From Delphinapterus leucas (taxonomy: Eukaryota; Chordata; Mammalia; Artiodactyla; Monodontidae), in assembly GCF_002288925.2 (NCBI RefSeq), contig NW_022098069.1, positions 68,838,758 through 68,902,757 of the forward strand: a stretch of 64,000 nucleotides of DNA, read 5' to 3'. Made by a program: the position numbers and the translations under genes. The notes beneath the pieces were generated by a model. The model saw only the letters and a list, made by a program, of their open reading frames with translations. It searched no databases and was not told where the DNA came from. This document shows, piece by piece, positions 36,252 through 49,074 of this stretch. Each line of letters starts with the position of its first letter. Position 1 is the stretch's first letter.

Positions 36252-36436
36252 TGGGCTTCCCTGGTGGCACAATGGTTGAGAATCCGCCTGCCGATGCAGG
36301 GGACACAGGTTCGTGCCCCGGTCCGGGAAGATCCCACATGCCATGGAGAGGCTGGGCCCATGAGCCTGCGCGTCCGGAGCCTGTGCTCCGCAACAGGAGA
36401 GGCCACAACAGTGAGAGACCCACATACCACAAACAA
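36252..36436 (+). mobile_element. Short-type CHR SINE, sense, slightly shortened
   Basis: Head GGGCTTCCCTGGTGGCACAA at 36,254 and the body to CACAACAGTGAGAGACCCAC. A roughly 14-base piece of the usual middle (the GCCGTGGCCGCTGAG region) is missing, and there is no long A tail, so it is an older or damaged copy. Confidence 0.92.
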
Positions 36437-38125
36437 TAGGGAAGGTATGGGCAGTCAAATGTTCTAAAGGTTTCATTTCAGTGGAAGAAGTGGAGAAGCA
36501 TTAAGCTAGTAATAGAGTGTGGTAGGAAGGCAAAGTTGTTACTTATTTTTTGATCCATCAATAGAAAGATGTAATTATTACAGTTGGGAAGACAACTATT
36601 AGTAAAATTGAAAAAATATATGGTAGGGAATGAGCAAGTTGGAGGACATTATTTAATTTTCACATATCCATAGAAATATAAAAATAACTGCTAAAGCCAG
36701 GAAAGTTATGAGTAGCAGAATGGAAATCCAATTTATGAGTGGAGGAGAAAAAGATAAAAAGAAACCTTATCAATCTAATAAGAGTGAGGAAAAGAGAGAA
36801 AAGAAAGTATACAAATGTACAATAAAGTGGAAGAAATAAAATTAAGTATATAAATTTTCACTACCATTGTGAAATTCTCCTATCAAAAGGCAAAAACTCT
36901 CAGACTGAGTTTGAAAATCAAATTGGATTATATTCTGTATCAGGCAGGGCCTCAGTAAGATGACACATTGGAAACAGGATAATTTGAGAAAGGCCTCCTC
37001 TGGAAGGTGTGCATGGGGAGTGGAAGTACAAGGCATAGTGCGATACTGGGTGAACACCAGCAGGGCTGTTCCCACTCCGAGGCCCAAAAGGACAAAGGGA
37101 GGGTAGGATTCCCAGAACCTGGAAAGAAAGAATCATGTAGAGTAGGACACCCAGAGAGGAGCAGTGACTCTTAGTTGAAGGTCATAGAGGAAGGAGTCAA
37201 GAATTAACTTCAGTCTCCCTCCCTTGATTTAGCCAGAGAGCAAGGGAAGAAGTTGGTGTGGTCCCTACAAGTCAGCCCTTTTGCAGGGACCAGAAGGGTG
37301 AATGGTGGGTCCAGAGGAGCAAGCAGACAAGATACTTGCCACACGTACTGTTGACAAGCTCTACACCAAAATTAAAGCAGCAAGGAAAACTTCGAAGAAA
37401 GGAAACGTACGTAATAGTAATAGGATGTTAATAGGGTTTTCCTATTATCCAGAAGTTGTGAGATTTATGCTAGACCCAACGCTGGGGAGCAGATGGAGAC
37501 AAATGTTCTCCCATAAGAGAACTATCTGGAAGTCAAGCTGCCAGAATATCCCTGCAGGACTTACTAATGGGCACAGCAGCCAGTACCCTCCTCTCCCTAG
37601 TCTACGTAAAGAAAGATTTGGGGATGGGGAAAAGTGATGTTTAGGCCTTAAGGAAAACAATATTCCTGGAGAGAAGCACTTGAGGAGATGCACAGAGATT
37701 GGAAATGAGGTGACTTGTGTCCAGTTCCTTGGCTGGATGCTTGCTGAGTTGCAGAACACACAGGTCTGGTCAGGTGATGCCACCAAAGTAATGCATACAG
37801 AGAGTTCTTGGGAGAGCAATGTGATCTCCTGAAGTATGGGGCATACCAGAACATGGACACTGTATCTACTTCTGGCCTGGAGAACCTTGAAGATGGCCAC
37901 TGAATGACCCATGCCATCAGGGCTTGAAAGAACAGTGGTGAAGTGTAACCAGGAAGAAGATGAGGCAACCGTCCTCCCATCCCAAGTCCAACTTGATGTG
38001 ACATGATATTACGGAGGATCTTATACTTTTTCCATAGTAGATAGAATACCAGCCACTATATCATTGGATAGTTATACCACATTTTAAATGACTTCTCTAC
38101 AATCTACATGGACAAACAATTCATA
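36437..38125. other. Unassigned intergenic sequence
   Basis: No domain or repeat family recognised. Two overlapping reverse-strand frames at 37.4-38.0 kb and a forward frame at 37,302-37,637 lack motifs and splice context. Confidence 0.45.
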
Positions 38126-38129
38126 CAAA

Positions 38130-38440
38130 GGCTACTGGTAAATTAGGTACATGAAGTGCTTAACCAAAGCAGTATTTGTAACAATGGTAAAATACCATCT
38201 AAATGGCCCAAAATAGTGGATGGTGAAATGAATTATACACATATCAACTAGATGAAATTTAATTCTTAAAATAAGAATTCTTTAAATTGTGTAGCAAGAT
38301 AAGAAATTATACTGTTAAGCAAGGAGAGTAGCATAAAAAAAATATTCCTAGTCTATGATTGGAACAGTGTAAAAAAGGGCATACACCAATGAGCAAATAC
38401 AAAAAGCAAGCACAAATAAAACAAGAACTGATGTCTTAGG
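38130..38440 (+). mobile_element. Decayed ancient L1 3' UTR fragment
   Basis: Blocks such as GTATTTGTAACAATGGTAAAA, CATCTAAATGGCCCAAAATAG and CTAGTCTATGATTGGAACAG follow the order of old L1 tails, but identity is weak. Confidence 0.5.
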
Positions 38441-40505
38441 CTAGTGGAATGTGGATGAAGTCTTCTTTGCAGTCATCACTTCTGTTGTCATACAGTTGCT
38501 TAAGCAATAAATGAAATCAAAGGCTCAAAACAGAGAAACAAATGGGTGGAAGCAGAAGAAGCAACGATTAGACAACGCTTGAGGAATTTTGCTTTAGACG
38601 GAAGCAGAAAATGGGGTGGTACCTGGAAAGGTCTGGGCCATGGGAAGGGAGGGACTTTTATGAAGTTAGGGAAAGAGCTACATATTTTTATGCTGATCAT
38701 ATTTTTATGATCTACTGGGAAGGAGCAAAACTAATGCTGGGGAAAAACCCTTCAGCAAGGGAGAGGAAATGTGAGCCCACACTCAGGTGGAAGTGGGCAA
38801 GGGGCAGGTCAAGGGCCACACAGAGTACATGGGAGCAGATAAAAGTAGGTTGGCTGTTTGATGGTGGGAAGTTGAGGGAATTCTATTCTGATTGATTCCA
38901 TTACCTTCAGTGAAATAAGAAGCAAAAGGAGGAGTCAACTAAAAATGGGGTTTGTTGGAAGTTTAAGATAAAAGGAGAAGTGTGAAATGGTCTCAGTGGT
39001 TGAAAGTGTTAAGCAACCAAGGCAATATGGTAGAATTCCCTGAGAAAACTGAGGGTCTGCTTGAGGTTTGGGCAGTAACAGGTCTTACTGACATATCCTG
39101 TGCAAGACAACCTATCTCAACTATATGATATCAACGCCTTGAACACATGGTCTTTCTTTTTACTGTGTCTCTTAAAGAGTTCAGTTTCGGTGCCGTAAAT
39201 TGCTAGTATCCTCCCTTTTCATTTTATGTGTGAACAATGATGTTGAAAGTACACTTGCAAGCAGCTGTCTTGAAGTATCAACTTCCATTTACTCTTTGAA
39301 AGTTTTATCATTATACCAGAACATCTTCTGGAAATATCAGAATGAGCTGACCCTAGACACTGACGCCATCACCCATCAGAAGCCATGACCCGTGATTTAT
39401 GGGTGTGAATTAGATCGTAGACTCTCAAGAGAATTGACACCCTCAGCAACTGCAAAATGAAGAAATCTGTGTCATTTTGCTCAGGATGAGTGAGGTAATT
39501 TTTTGGGGGTTTTTTTCTTTTATTTTGGTTTTGTTTTTGTTTTTAATGTGATGGCTTTAAGTGAAGACAGGGCGACACAAATTGCATGACTAGCTCCTCT
39601 CAAAAGTTACTTTTTGCAGCCTACACACTGATGTCACTAACAGTACTTAACACCGGTGAGGTGGATATGATTGCACAGTGGGATTTATTCAAAGTGTATC
39701 AGGAAATGGGGGAGAGAAGTGAACACATTAAGAGGAAAAAAAAATTTTAATTAATATAATAATTGACCAAGAAAAATGGTCAATAAATATTTGATCTTTT
39801 GTTCCTTTAAAAATCCATGTCGTATGAAAATGTGATGAGGAGAAAAGAACAATTAAAAGGTACAGGTACTGGCTTTTCCTGTCTCTTTCCCCAAATGTCA
39901 GGCTCATAGGAACCCCTATGGTCCACCTCTGTGCAGATAAAAATCTTTCCTTTCCAGACTAAAAGTCAAAATTCTGAATATTTATAGCCTGAAGTTATTG
40001 TCTGTGAATCTGGTAACTTAGACCAGAGAGTGTTGCTTTGAACACTGGTATTTTAGGCACTTTCCAGATAACATTGAAATGACCTTTCCTTAGCACTTGC
40101 CAAACTTATGAAAAAATTTAAAAATCTAAATTAAAACAGTAATTTAGTGAACTGACATTTTTTGCACATCAAGGTGATGCCCGAGATGATACCCAAAGTG
40201 AATATGGAAAAAAGAGGGACTCTCATCATGCTTTCAGGAAAAGTGTAAACTGACACAACTTTTTCAAACAATCTTGATAAAATGTACCCCAAAGTCTTAA
40301 AACATTCATTTATTTAATCAAAAGTATTTATTTATTGAGTGTCTTCTATATCAAGCGCTGGAAATTATATTCTATCAGTGAGTGAATAGACATTACACAA
40401 ATAATTACAAGTGCAATGAGCCCCATGAAAGGGAAATCAAAAGGACCTAAGAGTAAAGAATTAGTCCTAAGAAAGTAATTAGAATTATACAGTAAGATGT
40501 AATTT
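38441..40505. other. Unassigned intergenic sequence, L2-like trace
   Basis: Mostly unassigned, with a T/G-rich low-complexity patch at 39,500-39,545. About 40,300-40,440 (ATTTATTTATTGAGTGTCTTC and AAGCGCTGG) resembles the antisense 3' end of an L2 LINE. Confidence 0.45.
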
Positions 40506-40509
40506 AAAC

Positions 40510-40925
40510 AGTGAGAACTACCTAAATGTCCACAAGCAGTGGATTAAGTAAATTATTGTATATCCATGCAATGCAATAATACAATGGCATTAAGAATAAA
40601 GCTATAGAAAAATACTTAATAACATGTAGAAATGTTCATAATATACTGGTTAATGGAAAATGTTATAAAAATGTGTCCAGTATGACCCAATTTGGTAAAA
40701 ACTAAACTATTTATAGATCTCTCCTTATCCATCATCTATGAAGGATACACCAGAAAATGTTAGCATTATAATTGCTGGCTAGGGATATTACAACAATACT
40801 TTCTTCTTTGTGCTTATCTTCATGAACATTCTTGTAGTTGTAAGAAATAATAATAGTAATAAGTATATAATTGGGCATGGGGTAACTGATATTTGAGAGA
40901 GAAGACCTAAGGAGTGTATTATTCA
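40510..40925 (+). mobile_element. Ancient L1 3' UTR fragment
   Basis: ACTACCTAAATGTCCACAAGC, TGTATATCCATGCAATGCAAT, TAATAACATGTAGAAATGTTC and TATGAAGGATACACCAGAAAA follow L1 tail order on the plus strand. It is diverged. Confidence 0.68.
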
Positions 40926-42537
40926 ACTGTTCTTCTAAATTACGTAAAATCTGTTCTTGTATTAAATTAGATCAACAGAATACAGTGTTTCTGAAATACA
41001 TTTTTAAAATCCTCTACAGAAATGCTTTCACCAAGTTACAACTGAATGATGAACTTGGCTTTATTAAGGCAATCTGAAGAATATTTTCTTAATCTTTGGC
41101 GAAATTACGGTTCAAAATATTGGTCCCTACATTACTTACTGCTCCCTTTATAAAGAGCCACTTAACAGGTTTCTAAGAGAATTGATGCCAGGAAAGAGTT
41201 AGCTTTTCCGTGAGCTCTTATCAAATAGCACACATTTTAGAACACACCTTATTTCTCTTATTGCCTTGTCTGCCAGGAAGATTAGAGCTAAATTCAGTGA
41301 TCGATTAATGTAAAGATCCAGCTCCTGGTACAATTAGTACTGTCCTTTTAAGTGACATGTGTTGCTCATTTTTATAATTTTAAGCTCTTCTGTCTTTTAA
41401 TAGGCAAGTCCCCTCAAATTGTTTTTCTAAATAGACATGTAAGGTAGAGAGATGTCCAGATGCTCTATAATAAATAAACAGGAAAAATTGGAAATTAGTA
41501 CTCATTTGCTGTTCGTACATATACATAATGCTAAAGTTTTTAAATAGTTGTCCTTATAATAATATTATTGATTGTTTTTCTAACTATGTTTGCCTTTTAC
41601 ATGGATAGTGAAAACATTAACTTTATCTCAGCCTATTTGAATTGCAATGGTTTTAAATAGAATCTTTAAAATAACTTCATTATTCTATTAGTTAACTACT
41701 GGTCAGAATGTTAGTTTTTCAGACAGCACATTGTTTTGGAGAGTTTAAATTAATGAAATGCGTTTTCCGATCATAGAAGGAATATTGAGAGAACACTTGA
41801 AAATTTCAAGTCTAGTCAACACTGGTTCCAGTTTTTTTGTTTTTTTTTTAATCACTACTCCTTTCTGTATTACTTTTGTGAGAAGAACTTAACCTTAACA
41901 CTAATTTGAAATGAACTTTTGTATTCTCCTAATGACTAGGGACTGAAGTGTTTAAATAACCTTTTTCATCCCCAGGGAGATGACTGCTGTAGGTCAGTCT
42001 TGAGGTCATTGGCTGAAGAGTTACAAAGAAAGTCATAGTTTTGGCTGAAGATATAGTAAATTGGACTATGATAAAGCTGATGCTTCCTCTGAGATGAAAG
42101 CGAAAAATATTCAATCCTCTCCTCTGAACATAAATAAACACTGGCTATAGTTAGCCAGTTTGGGTGGATTGGAGTTTAAAATATTTCTAAATTTGGTACA
42201 CATTACCATATGTAGTCAGGTTAAAGCTACTGATGTCTGGGAACATTTCTGGGAAAACAGAAGTATATCCAAGAAAAGATAAAGAATCTTAGAACTGTAG
42301 AGATGGAAGCCCTATGGTGGTCCATTCTCCTGTGTCTAGAAAGGCTGACAAAGAGTCCATAATAAGTAGAAACTCTCTTTGGAGAACTGAAGGAAGAGTG
42401 TTTCTGCAGCTTCTTGCTGTAATGAACTTTCATTCAGCCTTTGCATAAAAGAACCTGATGAAACGTGGGAATTTGCATGATTATGGTAATCAGTGTTACC
42501 CTATCTTGAAAACTCTGTCTTGTCAATGTCCCCTTAA
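40926..42537. other. Unassigned AT-rich intergenic sequence
   Basis: No gene or repeat family recognised. Confidence 0.5.
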
Positions 42538-42780
42538 GATATGAATGTTCCAGGGCTTCCCTGGTGGCGCAGGAGTTGAGAGTCCGCCTGCCGATGCAGG
42601 GGACACGGGTTCGTGCCCCGGTCCGGGAAGATCCCACATGCCGCGGAGCGGCTGGGCCCATGAGCCGTGGCCGCTGAGCCTGCGCGTCCGGAGCCTGTGC
42701 TCCGCAACGGGAGAGGCCACAACAGTGAAAGGCCCGCATCCCGCAAAAAAAAAAAAAAAAAAAGATATTAATGTTCCATA
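42538..42780 (+). mobile_element. Short-type CHR SINE, sense
   Basis: Head GGGCTTCCCTGGTGGCGCAG at 42,553, a full body with few differences from the other young copies, and an A tail at 42,745-42,762. The target duplicates AAGATATGAATGTTCCA and AAGATATTAATGTTCCA flank it, differing by one base. Confidence 0.97.
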
Positions 42781-43264
42781 TGTGATGTATTCAAAGTTCA
42801 GAGAAATTGTACCCTCTTATCTGCTCACTAAACATCTATTAATGAAGCCCAGTTATGGTAGTTTTGGGGGCAATTATTTACCCTGTTGGTTTCTACTAAT
42901 CATGTGATCTTTTCTGTTTCTTTTTTCAGTATACCAACAGCAATGATGACCTTTATTTTCAAATCATGGACAATCAGAGGTATAGATTTACACGGGGATT
43001 GTAGGCCTGGGATTAGGCCATTGAATTTTTAACTTCCATGTGATATTTTTTACGTGACTTTTTTCTAAGCCAGATTCTGCCATGCTATACTTGCTCAATT
43101 TATTCTTTTTTTAAACTTAGAAGCAGAACTTTACTATATCTACTAATTTTATCTTAACCCTTCTAAGTTGTAGAAAGGCTTTTAAGTTTTAATTTTATCA
43201 TCTGTACTACTAATTAGCATTTCCAGCTTTATGATGCTAAAACTTTAGCAAGAATGGCACCTCT
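42781..43264. other. Unassigned AT-rich intergenic sequence
   Basis: Nothing recognised. Confidence 0.5.
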
Positions 43265-43900
43265 GTGAAGGCACGAGCTCTGTTCACTGGTCAGAATGTA
43301 ACACAGTACAGTTACTTTGGAGGTGAATTTGGCAATGTATTTTAAAATTAAAGTTGAAAATGCAGGAACCCAATAAATCCATCGCTAGGTAACTCTGGAG
43401 AAAAAGTTAAATATATGCACATGGAGATACGTACAAAGATGGTCATCGCAGCACTGTTTGTAGTGGCCAAGACTTGTGTAAAACCTAAATGTACATCAGT
43501 CAGGAAATAATTAAGGACTCTGGAATACTCTGTAGCCATTAAAATGAACAAGGTAGATCCATGTTTAATTATCATGGAAAGAATTCTAAGACATACACTG
43601 AGCGAAAACACAAGTTACTGAAAGTTAGGGAAACATGATACCATTTATGTAAAGATACATACAGTCATACTAAACAACACTGTATCTTTTCTATGGTACA
43701 CATATGCATGTAAATACACAAAGAAAAATCTGAAGTGATACACCCCAAACTGAGAAAAATGGTTTTATCTGGGAAGAAGAAGGAAGTGACTGGGATTGGG
43801 GGTGGAGTCCAAAGGATACTCTCACCATTATCTGTAATGCTGTCATTTTTCACAAAGATATTGTATAACTTTGTATTATTGTACAAAGTTAATTTTTAAC
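43265..43900 (+). mobile_element. Ancient L1 3' UTR fragment
   Basis: Contains GGAGGTGAATTTGGCAATG, ATGGTCATCGCAGCACTGTTTG, CCTAAATGTACATCAGTCAGG, CTCTGTAGCCATTAAAATGAAC and GTTTTATCTGGGAAGAAGAAGG in L1 tail order. Confidence 0.75.
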
Positions 43901-44504
43901 CGGTTAAAACCCAACAACGAAAAGAATGAAAAGAAACCTAATTCAAGGTGTCAATAAAAATGTTTAAAAGGAAAACATCCTTAAGCTCACATTAAAAAAA
44001 TACTCCTTCATTTTATAGAAATGGTAAATGAAGAAATAAGAAACCAATTATAAGACATTAGCTGCCTGAGAAAGTCCAGGAACATCTTCTCACTGGAAGA
44101 TTCTCAACGTGTCCTTGTGGACATTTGGGGAATGGGCAGCAAATCAATCCATGCTCTCTCCTGTTCCGTGATGTGGCCTATTTCTGGGCCCTCATCCCTT
44201 CATATTCAGTATGAATTTTGGTTTTATCTCTTATAATGGAACTGAAAATTAAAATACCTCAGAGTCCAACTTTGAGGAGCGAGGCAATAAGTGGATGAAG
44301 GGATACTTACAAAGATCTCTCAAAATACAACTGCAGCCACTTTCCAACAGGGAGGATAAGATGGAGTGCAGAAGTCAGCAGAGAGCTGTCCCTGGAATCC
44401 TACAGGACATGGCCAGAGACGACACAGGGCATCTTTACTTCATGGACACTCTGCATTTACTTTCTGGTTTTTATTGAGGAATTTTACCTCAAATTATTAT
44501 ATTT
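43901..44504. other. Unassigned intergenic sequence
   Basis: No gene or repeat family recognised. Confidence 0.5.
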
Positions 44505-44668
44505 TTCTCATTACATATGTTTTCAAATAAGTAGGAAAAATTAGTACATGCATATGGTTTAAAAAAATCAAGTAGTACAAAAACAGTACAATGAGAAGTC
44601 TTCCTTTAACTGCAGATTCCAGTCCCCAGAGGCAGACACTCCTGAAATACTCTGTCTATAAAAGCACG
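44505..44668 (-). mobile_element. Ancient L1 3' end, antisense, left part
   Basis: The left flank of the mariner is the complement of an old L1 3' end; the right flank (45,949-46,690) continues it. The match is weaker here than to the right of the mariner. Confidence 0.5.
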
Positions 44669-45948
44669 TATCGGGTTGGCCAAAATGTTCATTCGTTTTT
44701 TTCCGTAAGATGCCTCTAGTAGCACTTAGTTGTCTTTAACTTCATTCGAAACAATTTTGTTAGATTGTATTGTGACAGCTGTCGTATCAGCGTGTATTTA
44801 AAAAAAAAATTATCAATATTGGTGAATTTTTGTGTAGCCCTTTTAATATTGAAGTTGGAAGAAAAAAGCAACATTTTCGGCATATTATGCTTTCTAATTC
44901 CGAGAAAGGTTAAAACGCAACTGAAACGCAAAAAAAGATTTGTGCAGTGTATGGAGAAGGTGCTGTGACTGATTGAATGTGTCAAAACTGGTTTGCTGGA
45001 GATTTCTCACTGGACGATGCTCCACAGTCTGGTAGACCAGTTGAAGTTGATAGTGATCAAGTTGAGACATTAACTGAGAATAATCAGTGTTACACCACGC
45101 GGGAGATAGCTGACATACTCAAAATATCCACATCAAACGTTGAAATCATTTGCACTAGGTTGGTCATGTGAATCACTTTGATATTTGGGTTCCTCATAAG
45201 TTAAGCGAAAAAAGCCTTCTTGACTGTATTTCCGCATACAGTTCTCTACATACATAATCTACATAACGAAAACGTTCCATTTTGAAAACAAATTGTGATG
45301 GGCAATGAAAAGTGGATACTGTCCAATAATGTGGAACGGAAGAGATCATGGGGCAAGTGAAATGAACAACCACCAACCACACTAAAGGCTGGTCTTCATC
45401 CAAAGAAGGTGATGTTATGTATATGGTGGGATTGGAAGGGAGTCCTCTATTATGAGCTCCTTCCGGAAAACCAAACGATTAATTCCAGCAAGTACTGCTC
45501 CCAATTAGATCAACTGAAAGCAGTACTCGATGAATAGTATCCGGAATTAGTCAACAGAAAATGGATAATCCTCCATCAGGATAACGCAAGACCACATGTC
45601 TCTTTGATGACCAGGCAAAAGCTGTTAGAGCTCGGCTGGGAAGTTCTGATTCATCTTCTGTATTCACCAGACACTGCACCTTCGGATTTCCATTGATTTC
45701 AGTCTTCACAAAATTCTCTTAGTGGAAAAAATTTCAATTCCCTGGAAGACTGTAAAAGGCACCTAGAACAATTCTCTGCTCAAAAAGATAAAAAGTTTTG
45801 GGAAGATGGAATTATGAAGTTGCCTGAAAAATGGCAGAAGGTAGTGGAACAAAAGGGTGAATATGTTGTTCAATCAAGTTCTTGGTGAAAATGAAAAATG
45901 TTGTCTTTTGGTTTTAAAAACCAAAGGCATTTTTTTGCCAACCCAATA
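44669..45948 (+). mobile_element. Mariner DNA transposon, full-length, inactive
   Basis: Terminal inverted repeats TCGGGTTGGCCAAAATGTTC (from 44,671) and the complement GCCAACCCAA (to 45,946) are each next to a TA dinucleotide (44,669-44,670 and 45,947-45,948), the mariner target. The element is 1,276 bases, the normal full mariner length. Both ends and the whole body are present. The type is the one widespread in cow and whale genomes. Confidence 0.95.
44840..45890 (+). pseudogene. Mariner transposase, disrupted
   Basis: Mariner transposase cuts and pastes the element using a D,D34D catalytic triad. Visible parts, in order, are the second helix-turn-helix region (FSLDDAPQSGRPVEVDSDQ, then TTREIADILKIS), the linker with NEKWILSNNVERKRSW, the block YELLPENQTINSSKYCSQLD, the catalytic-region [20 protein letters not shown], the [11 protein letters not shown] block, and the tail KLPEKWQKVVEQKGEYV. 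Stops (for example TAG near 45,535 and TGA after SDFH) and frameshifts disable it. The first catalytic Asp region is altered, since NEKW stands where DEKW is usual. Confidence 0.9.
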
Positions 45949-46690
45949 TATTGCAGGCATATGCATGTTTTCCCTTCATGAAAATGGAAGCATGCTAAAC
46001 ACATTGCAATATGCCTTACATTTTTCACTTATTTTCTACTTTTTCAGTATACCTAGATCATTCCACAGCCATGTATATAGATTGACTTCATTAAAAAAAA
46101 AACTGCAATAGTTCTTTATAAATTGCATCTGGCAATGATGGGCTCTCAAAAAACATTAAATGAATGACTCCACATAGTTTCTTTCATAAGCCTCTAATGA
46201 AGACCATTTTATTGTTTATTTCCAGTCTTTTGCAACCACAAGCAAAGCTGAAGTATATATGTTCACACATCTTTGTGCATGTGTGTGAATATGTCTGTAG
46301 GATAAATTCCTAGACAAGAAATTGCTGAATTAAAAGATACACTTATTTCAAATATTGAATGCTATTGCTGATCGATCTCCAACCAGCAGTGAAAGAGAGT
46401 ACCTGTTTCCTTCAACTCTCTAATCCTATACGTTAAACTTTTTGACTGTACCCATCTGAGAAATAAAACAATGTATTCCTTTCCCTCGAATGTTTTATAT
46501 TTTGTTTATATATTTTAAAAGGCTTCTTTATGGAAATATTATGTATTAATCTATATATTTTATTTATATTTCTTTTTCTATGAGCTACTTGTTCATGTTC
46601 TTTTGCCAGTGAGTCGTTTCTCACTGATATTTAAGGTCTTTGTTTTTTAGTTTAACTTTGATGTCACAGATACTGCATAATTTCCCAGTT
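45949..46690 (-). mobile_element. Ancient L1 3' end, antisense, right part
   Basis: The plus strand reads as the complement of an old L1 tail: ACACATTGCAATATGCCTTAC, CATTTTATTGTTTATTTCCAG, ATGTCTGTAGGATAAATTCC, AGAAATTGCTGAATTAAAAG and GAGCTACTTGTTCATGTTC. It is the continuation of the element split by the mariner. Confidence 0.75.
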
Positions 46691-46914
46691 TGTCATTTAT
46701 CTTTTTTTTTTTTTTTTTTTCTGTGGTACGCGGGCCTCTCACTGTTGTGGCCTCTCCCGTTCCGGACGCGCAGGCTCAGCGGCCATGGCTCACGGGCCCA
46801 GCCACTCCGCAGCATGTGGGATCTTCCCAGACCGGGGCATGAACCCGCGTCCCCTGCATCGGCAGGCGGACTCTCAACCACTGCGCCACCAGGGAGGCCC
46901 TGTCATTTATCTTT
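46691..46914 (-). mobile_element. Short-type CHR SINE, antisense
   Basis: T run at 46,702-46,720, then the body complement and head complement CACCAGGGAGGCCC. The target duplicate TGTCATTTATCTTTT is present at 46,691 and 46,900. About 14 bases are missing from the middle (CCCGTT joins CCGGACGCG directly) compared with the other copies here. Confidence 0.96.
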
Positions 46915-48762
46915 TGACTTGGGTTTAGAGCAGGGAGGGGGACAGCACTAGTGGTGGATACTTGTGTTAAATTTATATAATTGAAAGGTTTGTTCATATA
47001 GCTTTCCCCAAACCAAGGAGCAGTCTGTCCCAAAGGTAAATTCAGGTTCCTGCTTCTTACACAGTTGTTTTAAGATGACAGGGGTTTTTTTCTGCTAGTT
47101 TTTGCACATTAAAAAAAAAAAAAGTGCCTTGAATTGATGGTCAGGATGTCCCCTTTACACTAATGTCAAATAAGAACAAATGGACAATGATATTCGAATC
47201 TCTCTAATCTGAGCAGACCACACAGAAGATAAGGAATAGCAGGGTCTTTCTGTAAGGGGCTATCTTTGAAATAATATTTATTATTAACAACAATTTATTT
47301 GAATGAAATTAATATAAGGAAGGCTGAGCTCCTCTGATTCAATAGCTTTTTTCATTCAACTCTTACTATAGTGTTGAGCTAATTAAAAAACATAGAACAT
47401 ATGAATAAACCTAGTTACTTCTAGCATCCCTCTCTTTTCAAAGGTAAAAGAACAAGTCCTTGTGGTTGTCCAGTGGCCCTCAGGGAAGCCCAAGATAATT
47501 TAAAGATAAAAGACATCATGAAGTTTTTACTTTTCTGAATTTAGGAGTTGATCTTGGGAAGGCAAAATCAAAGCCTATGAGAGGAGACTGGTCACTTGAT
47601 TAATATGGTCACAGACATCTGAAAATAGTGCATGATTGTAGCTTGACTGTCTATGTAGAGTGACAATACACTATTTAAAAATAAGCTGACCGAAGGTGAC
47701 GTAATTAAGCCTTGGCTATTTCAGGAACTTCGGTGTGTTCCTTGTTTATTTATCTGTTTTTAAAAATCAAGGACACAAAATCCACATAAAGCACAGATCA
47801 TTATTCTGGGTGAGACCAGAATCTGCCACCTGGGCATGGAAGATAAACAGTAACCTTTCTTTACGTCTGGTGGAGATAGAGGTGCTCACTCTATTATACC
47901 ACAGCTGATGGTCATAATGATGACTCGAGAACTGATTAGATGAATTCTGATGTACCAGGCTTTAGAAGTCAGTAATTTGTATATTTTAGTAAGCTTTCAT
48001 AAGGAAATGGGCTTGGTGTGATTTCATTCAAAAACGGTTAACATTTAGAGTCATTGACCACACCCATACATAATGTAGATGAGGAGTTTGGTTTTCAAAA
48101 ACAACTTTCTAAAATGAAATTAGTGCATGTGTTCATTTAAAATATATATATATTTGTTCAGACTGCTTAGTGCCACTAGGTCCAAGGATGCAGCAATGTT
48201 TAGGGCAAAAAGATCTCTCCTTTAAGGGACTTTGTATTCTATTGAAGTGAGGGGACAGATAATATAAGGAAACAAATAAACAAGATACAATTTTAGATAA
48301 TAAGTTTTATGTAATAGTGAGTAGCCAGAGGTTATTTTTATAAAATAAAAATAATTTGACCATCCAAGGTATCAGTACTAACATTTAAACATATCTCATT
48401 CTAATATGGGTTTGGGAGTATATAACAAATGGGATATTATTCTATAGTTTTGTAAACTACTTTCAATTAACAATATGTATATTGCAAGTATTTTTCCATG
48501 TTATGAATTCTCCTACAAAGCTGTCTGTGTGGCTACATGGAACACATTGGTTTCTATGACTATGACATGATTTATTTAAATTAATTTGTTCACCTTTAAT
48601 TGTTTGGATTATCCTTCATTTTTTCCTTATTATAATCAATGTTGTAATAAGCACCAAGGTTGCTAAATGTACGTGTCTGTGATTTTTTTCTTTAGAGTAA
48701 ATTTCTTGCACCAAAACTGTTGGCCTAAATGATATTTAATTTCAAAAATTTAAGGACTTGGA
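46915..48762. other. Unassigned AT-rich intergenic sequence
   Basis: No gene recognised. About 48,140-48,300 has text resembling a decayed L2 3' end in antisense, unproven. Confidence 0.45.
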
Positions 48763-48895
48763 ACTTCCCTTGAAGGTCCAGTGGTTAAGACTCTGCACTT
48801 CCAATGCCGGGGGCACGGTTTTGATCCCTGTTGGGGAACTAAGATCCTACATGCCAGGTGGTAGGGTGAAAAAAAAAAAAACCTGCTAAGAAAAA
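48763..48895 (+). mobile_element. tRNA-Glu SINE, minimal form, sense
   Basis: GAACTTCCCTTGAAGGTCCAG head, GGTTAAGACTCTGCACTTCC and GGGGAACTAAGATCC, then an A-rich tail at 48,871-48,893. Only the tRNA-related head plus a very short 3' part is present, an older cetartiodactyl form than the GC-rich short type. Confidence 0.9.
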
Positions 48896-49074
48896 AAATT
48901 TAACGATTTGATGCACACACTTTTAAACTGCCTTTTCAAAATGCTACAATAATTTATCCTCCATCTGGCAGCTCATGAAGTTTCCAGTTCACCCTGTCCT
49001 TGACAACCTGGGGTGATATCATTTCTTTTTTTCTCTCGACTATATAGGAGAAAATTTTCATTTTTATTTCAACA
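48896..49074. other. Unassigned short AT-rich interval
   Basis: No signal. Confidence 0.5.

Noticed and set aside
44977..45171. Possible host gene with a helix-turn-helix domain
   Set aside because: It is part of the mariner transposase between clear terminal repeats.
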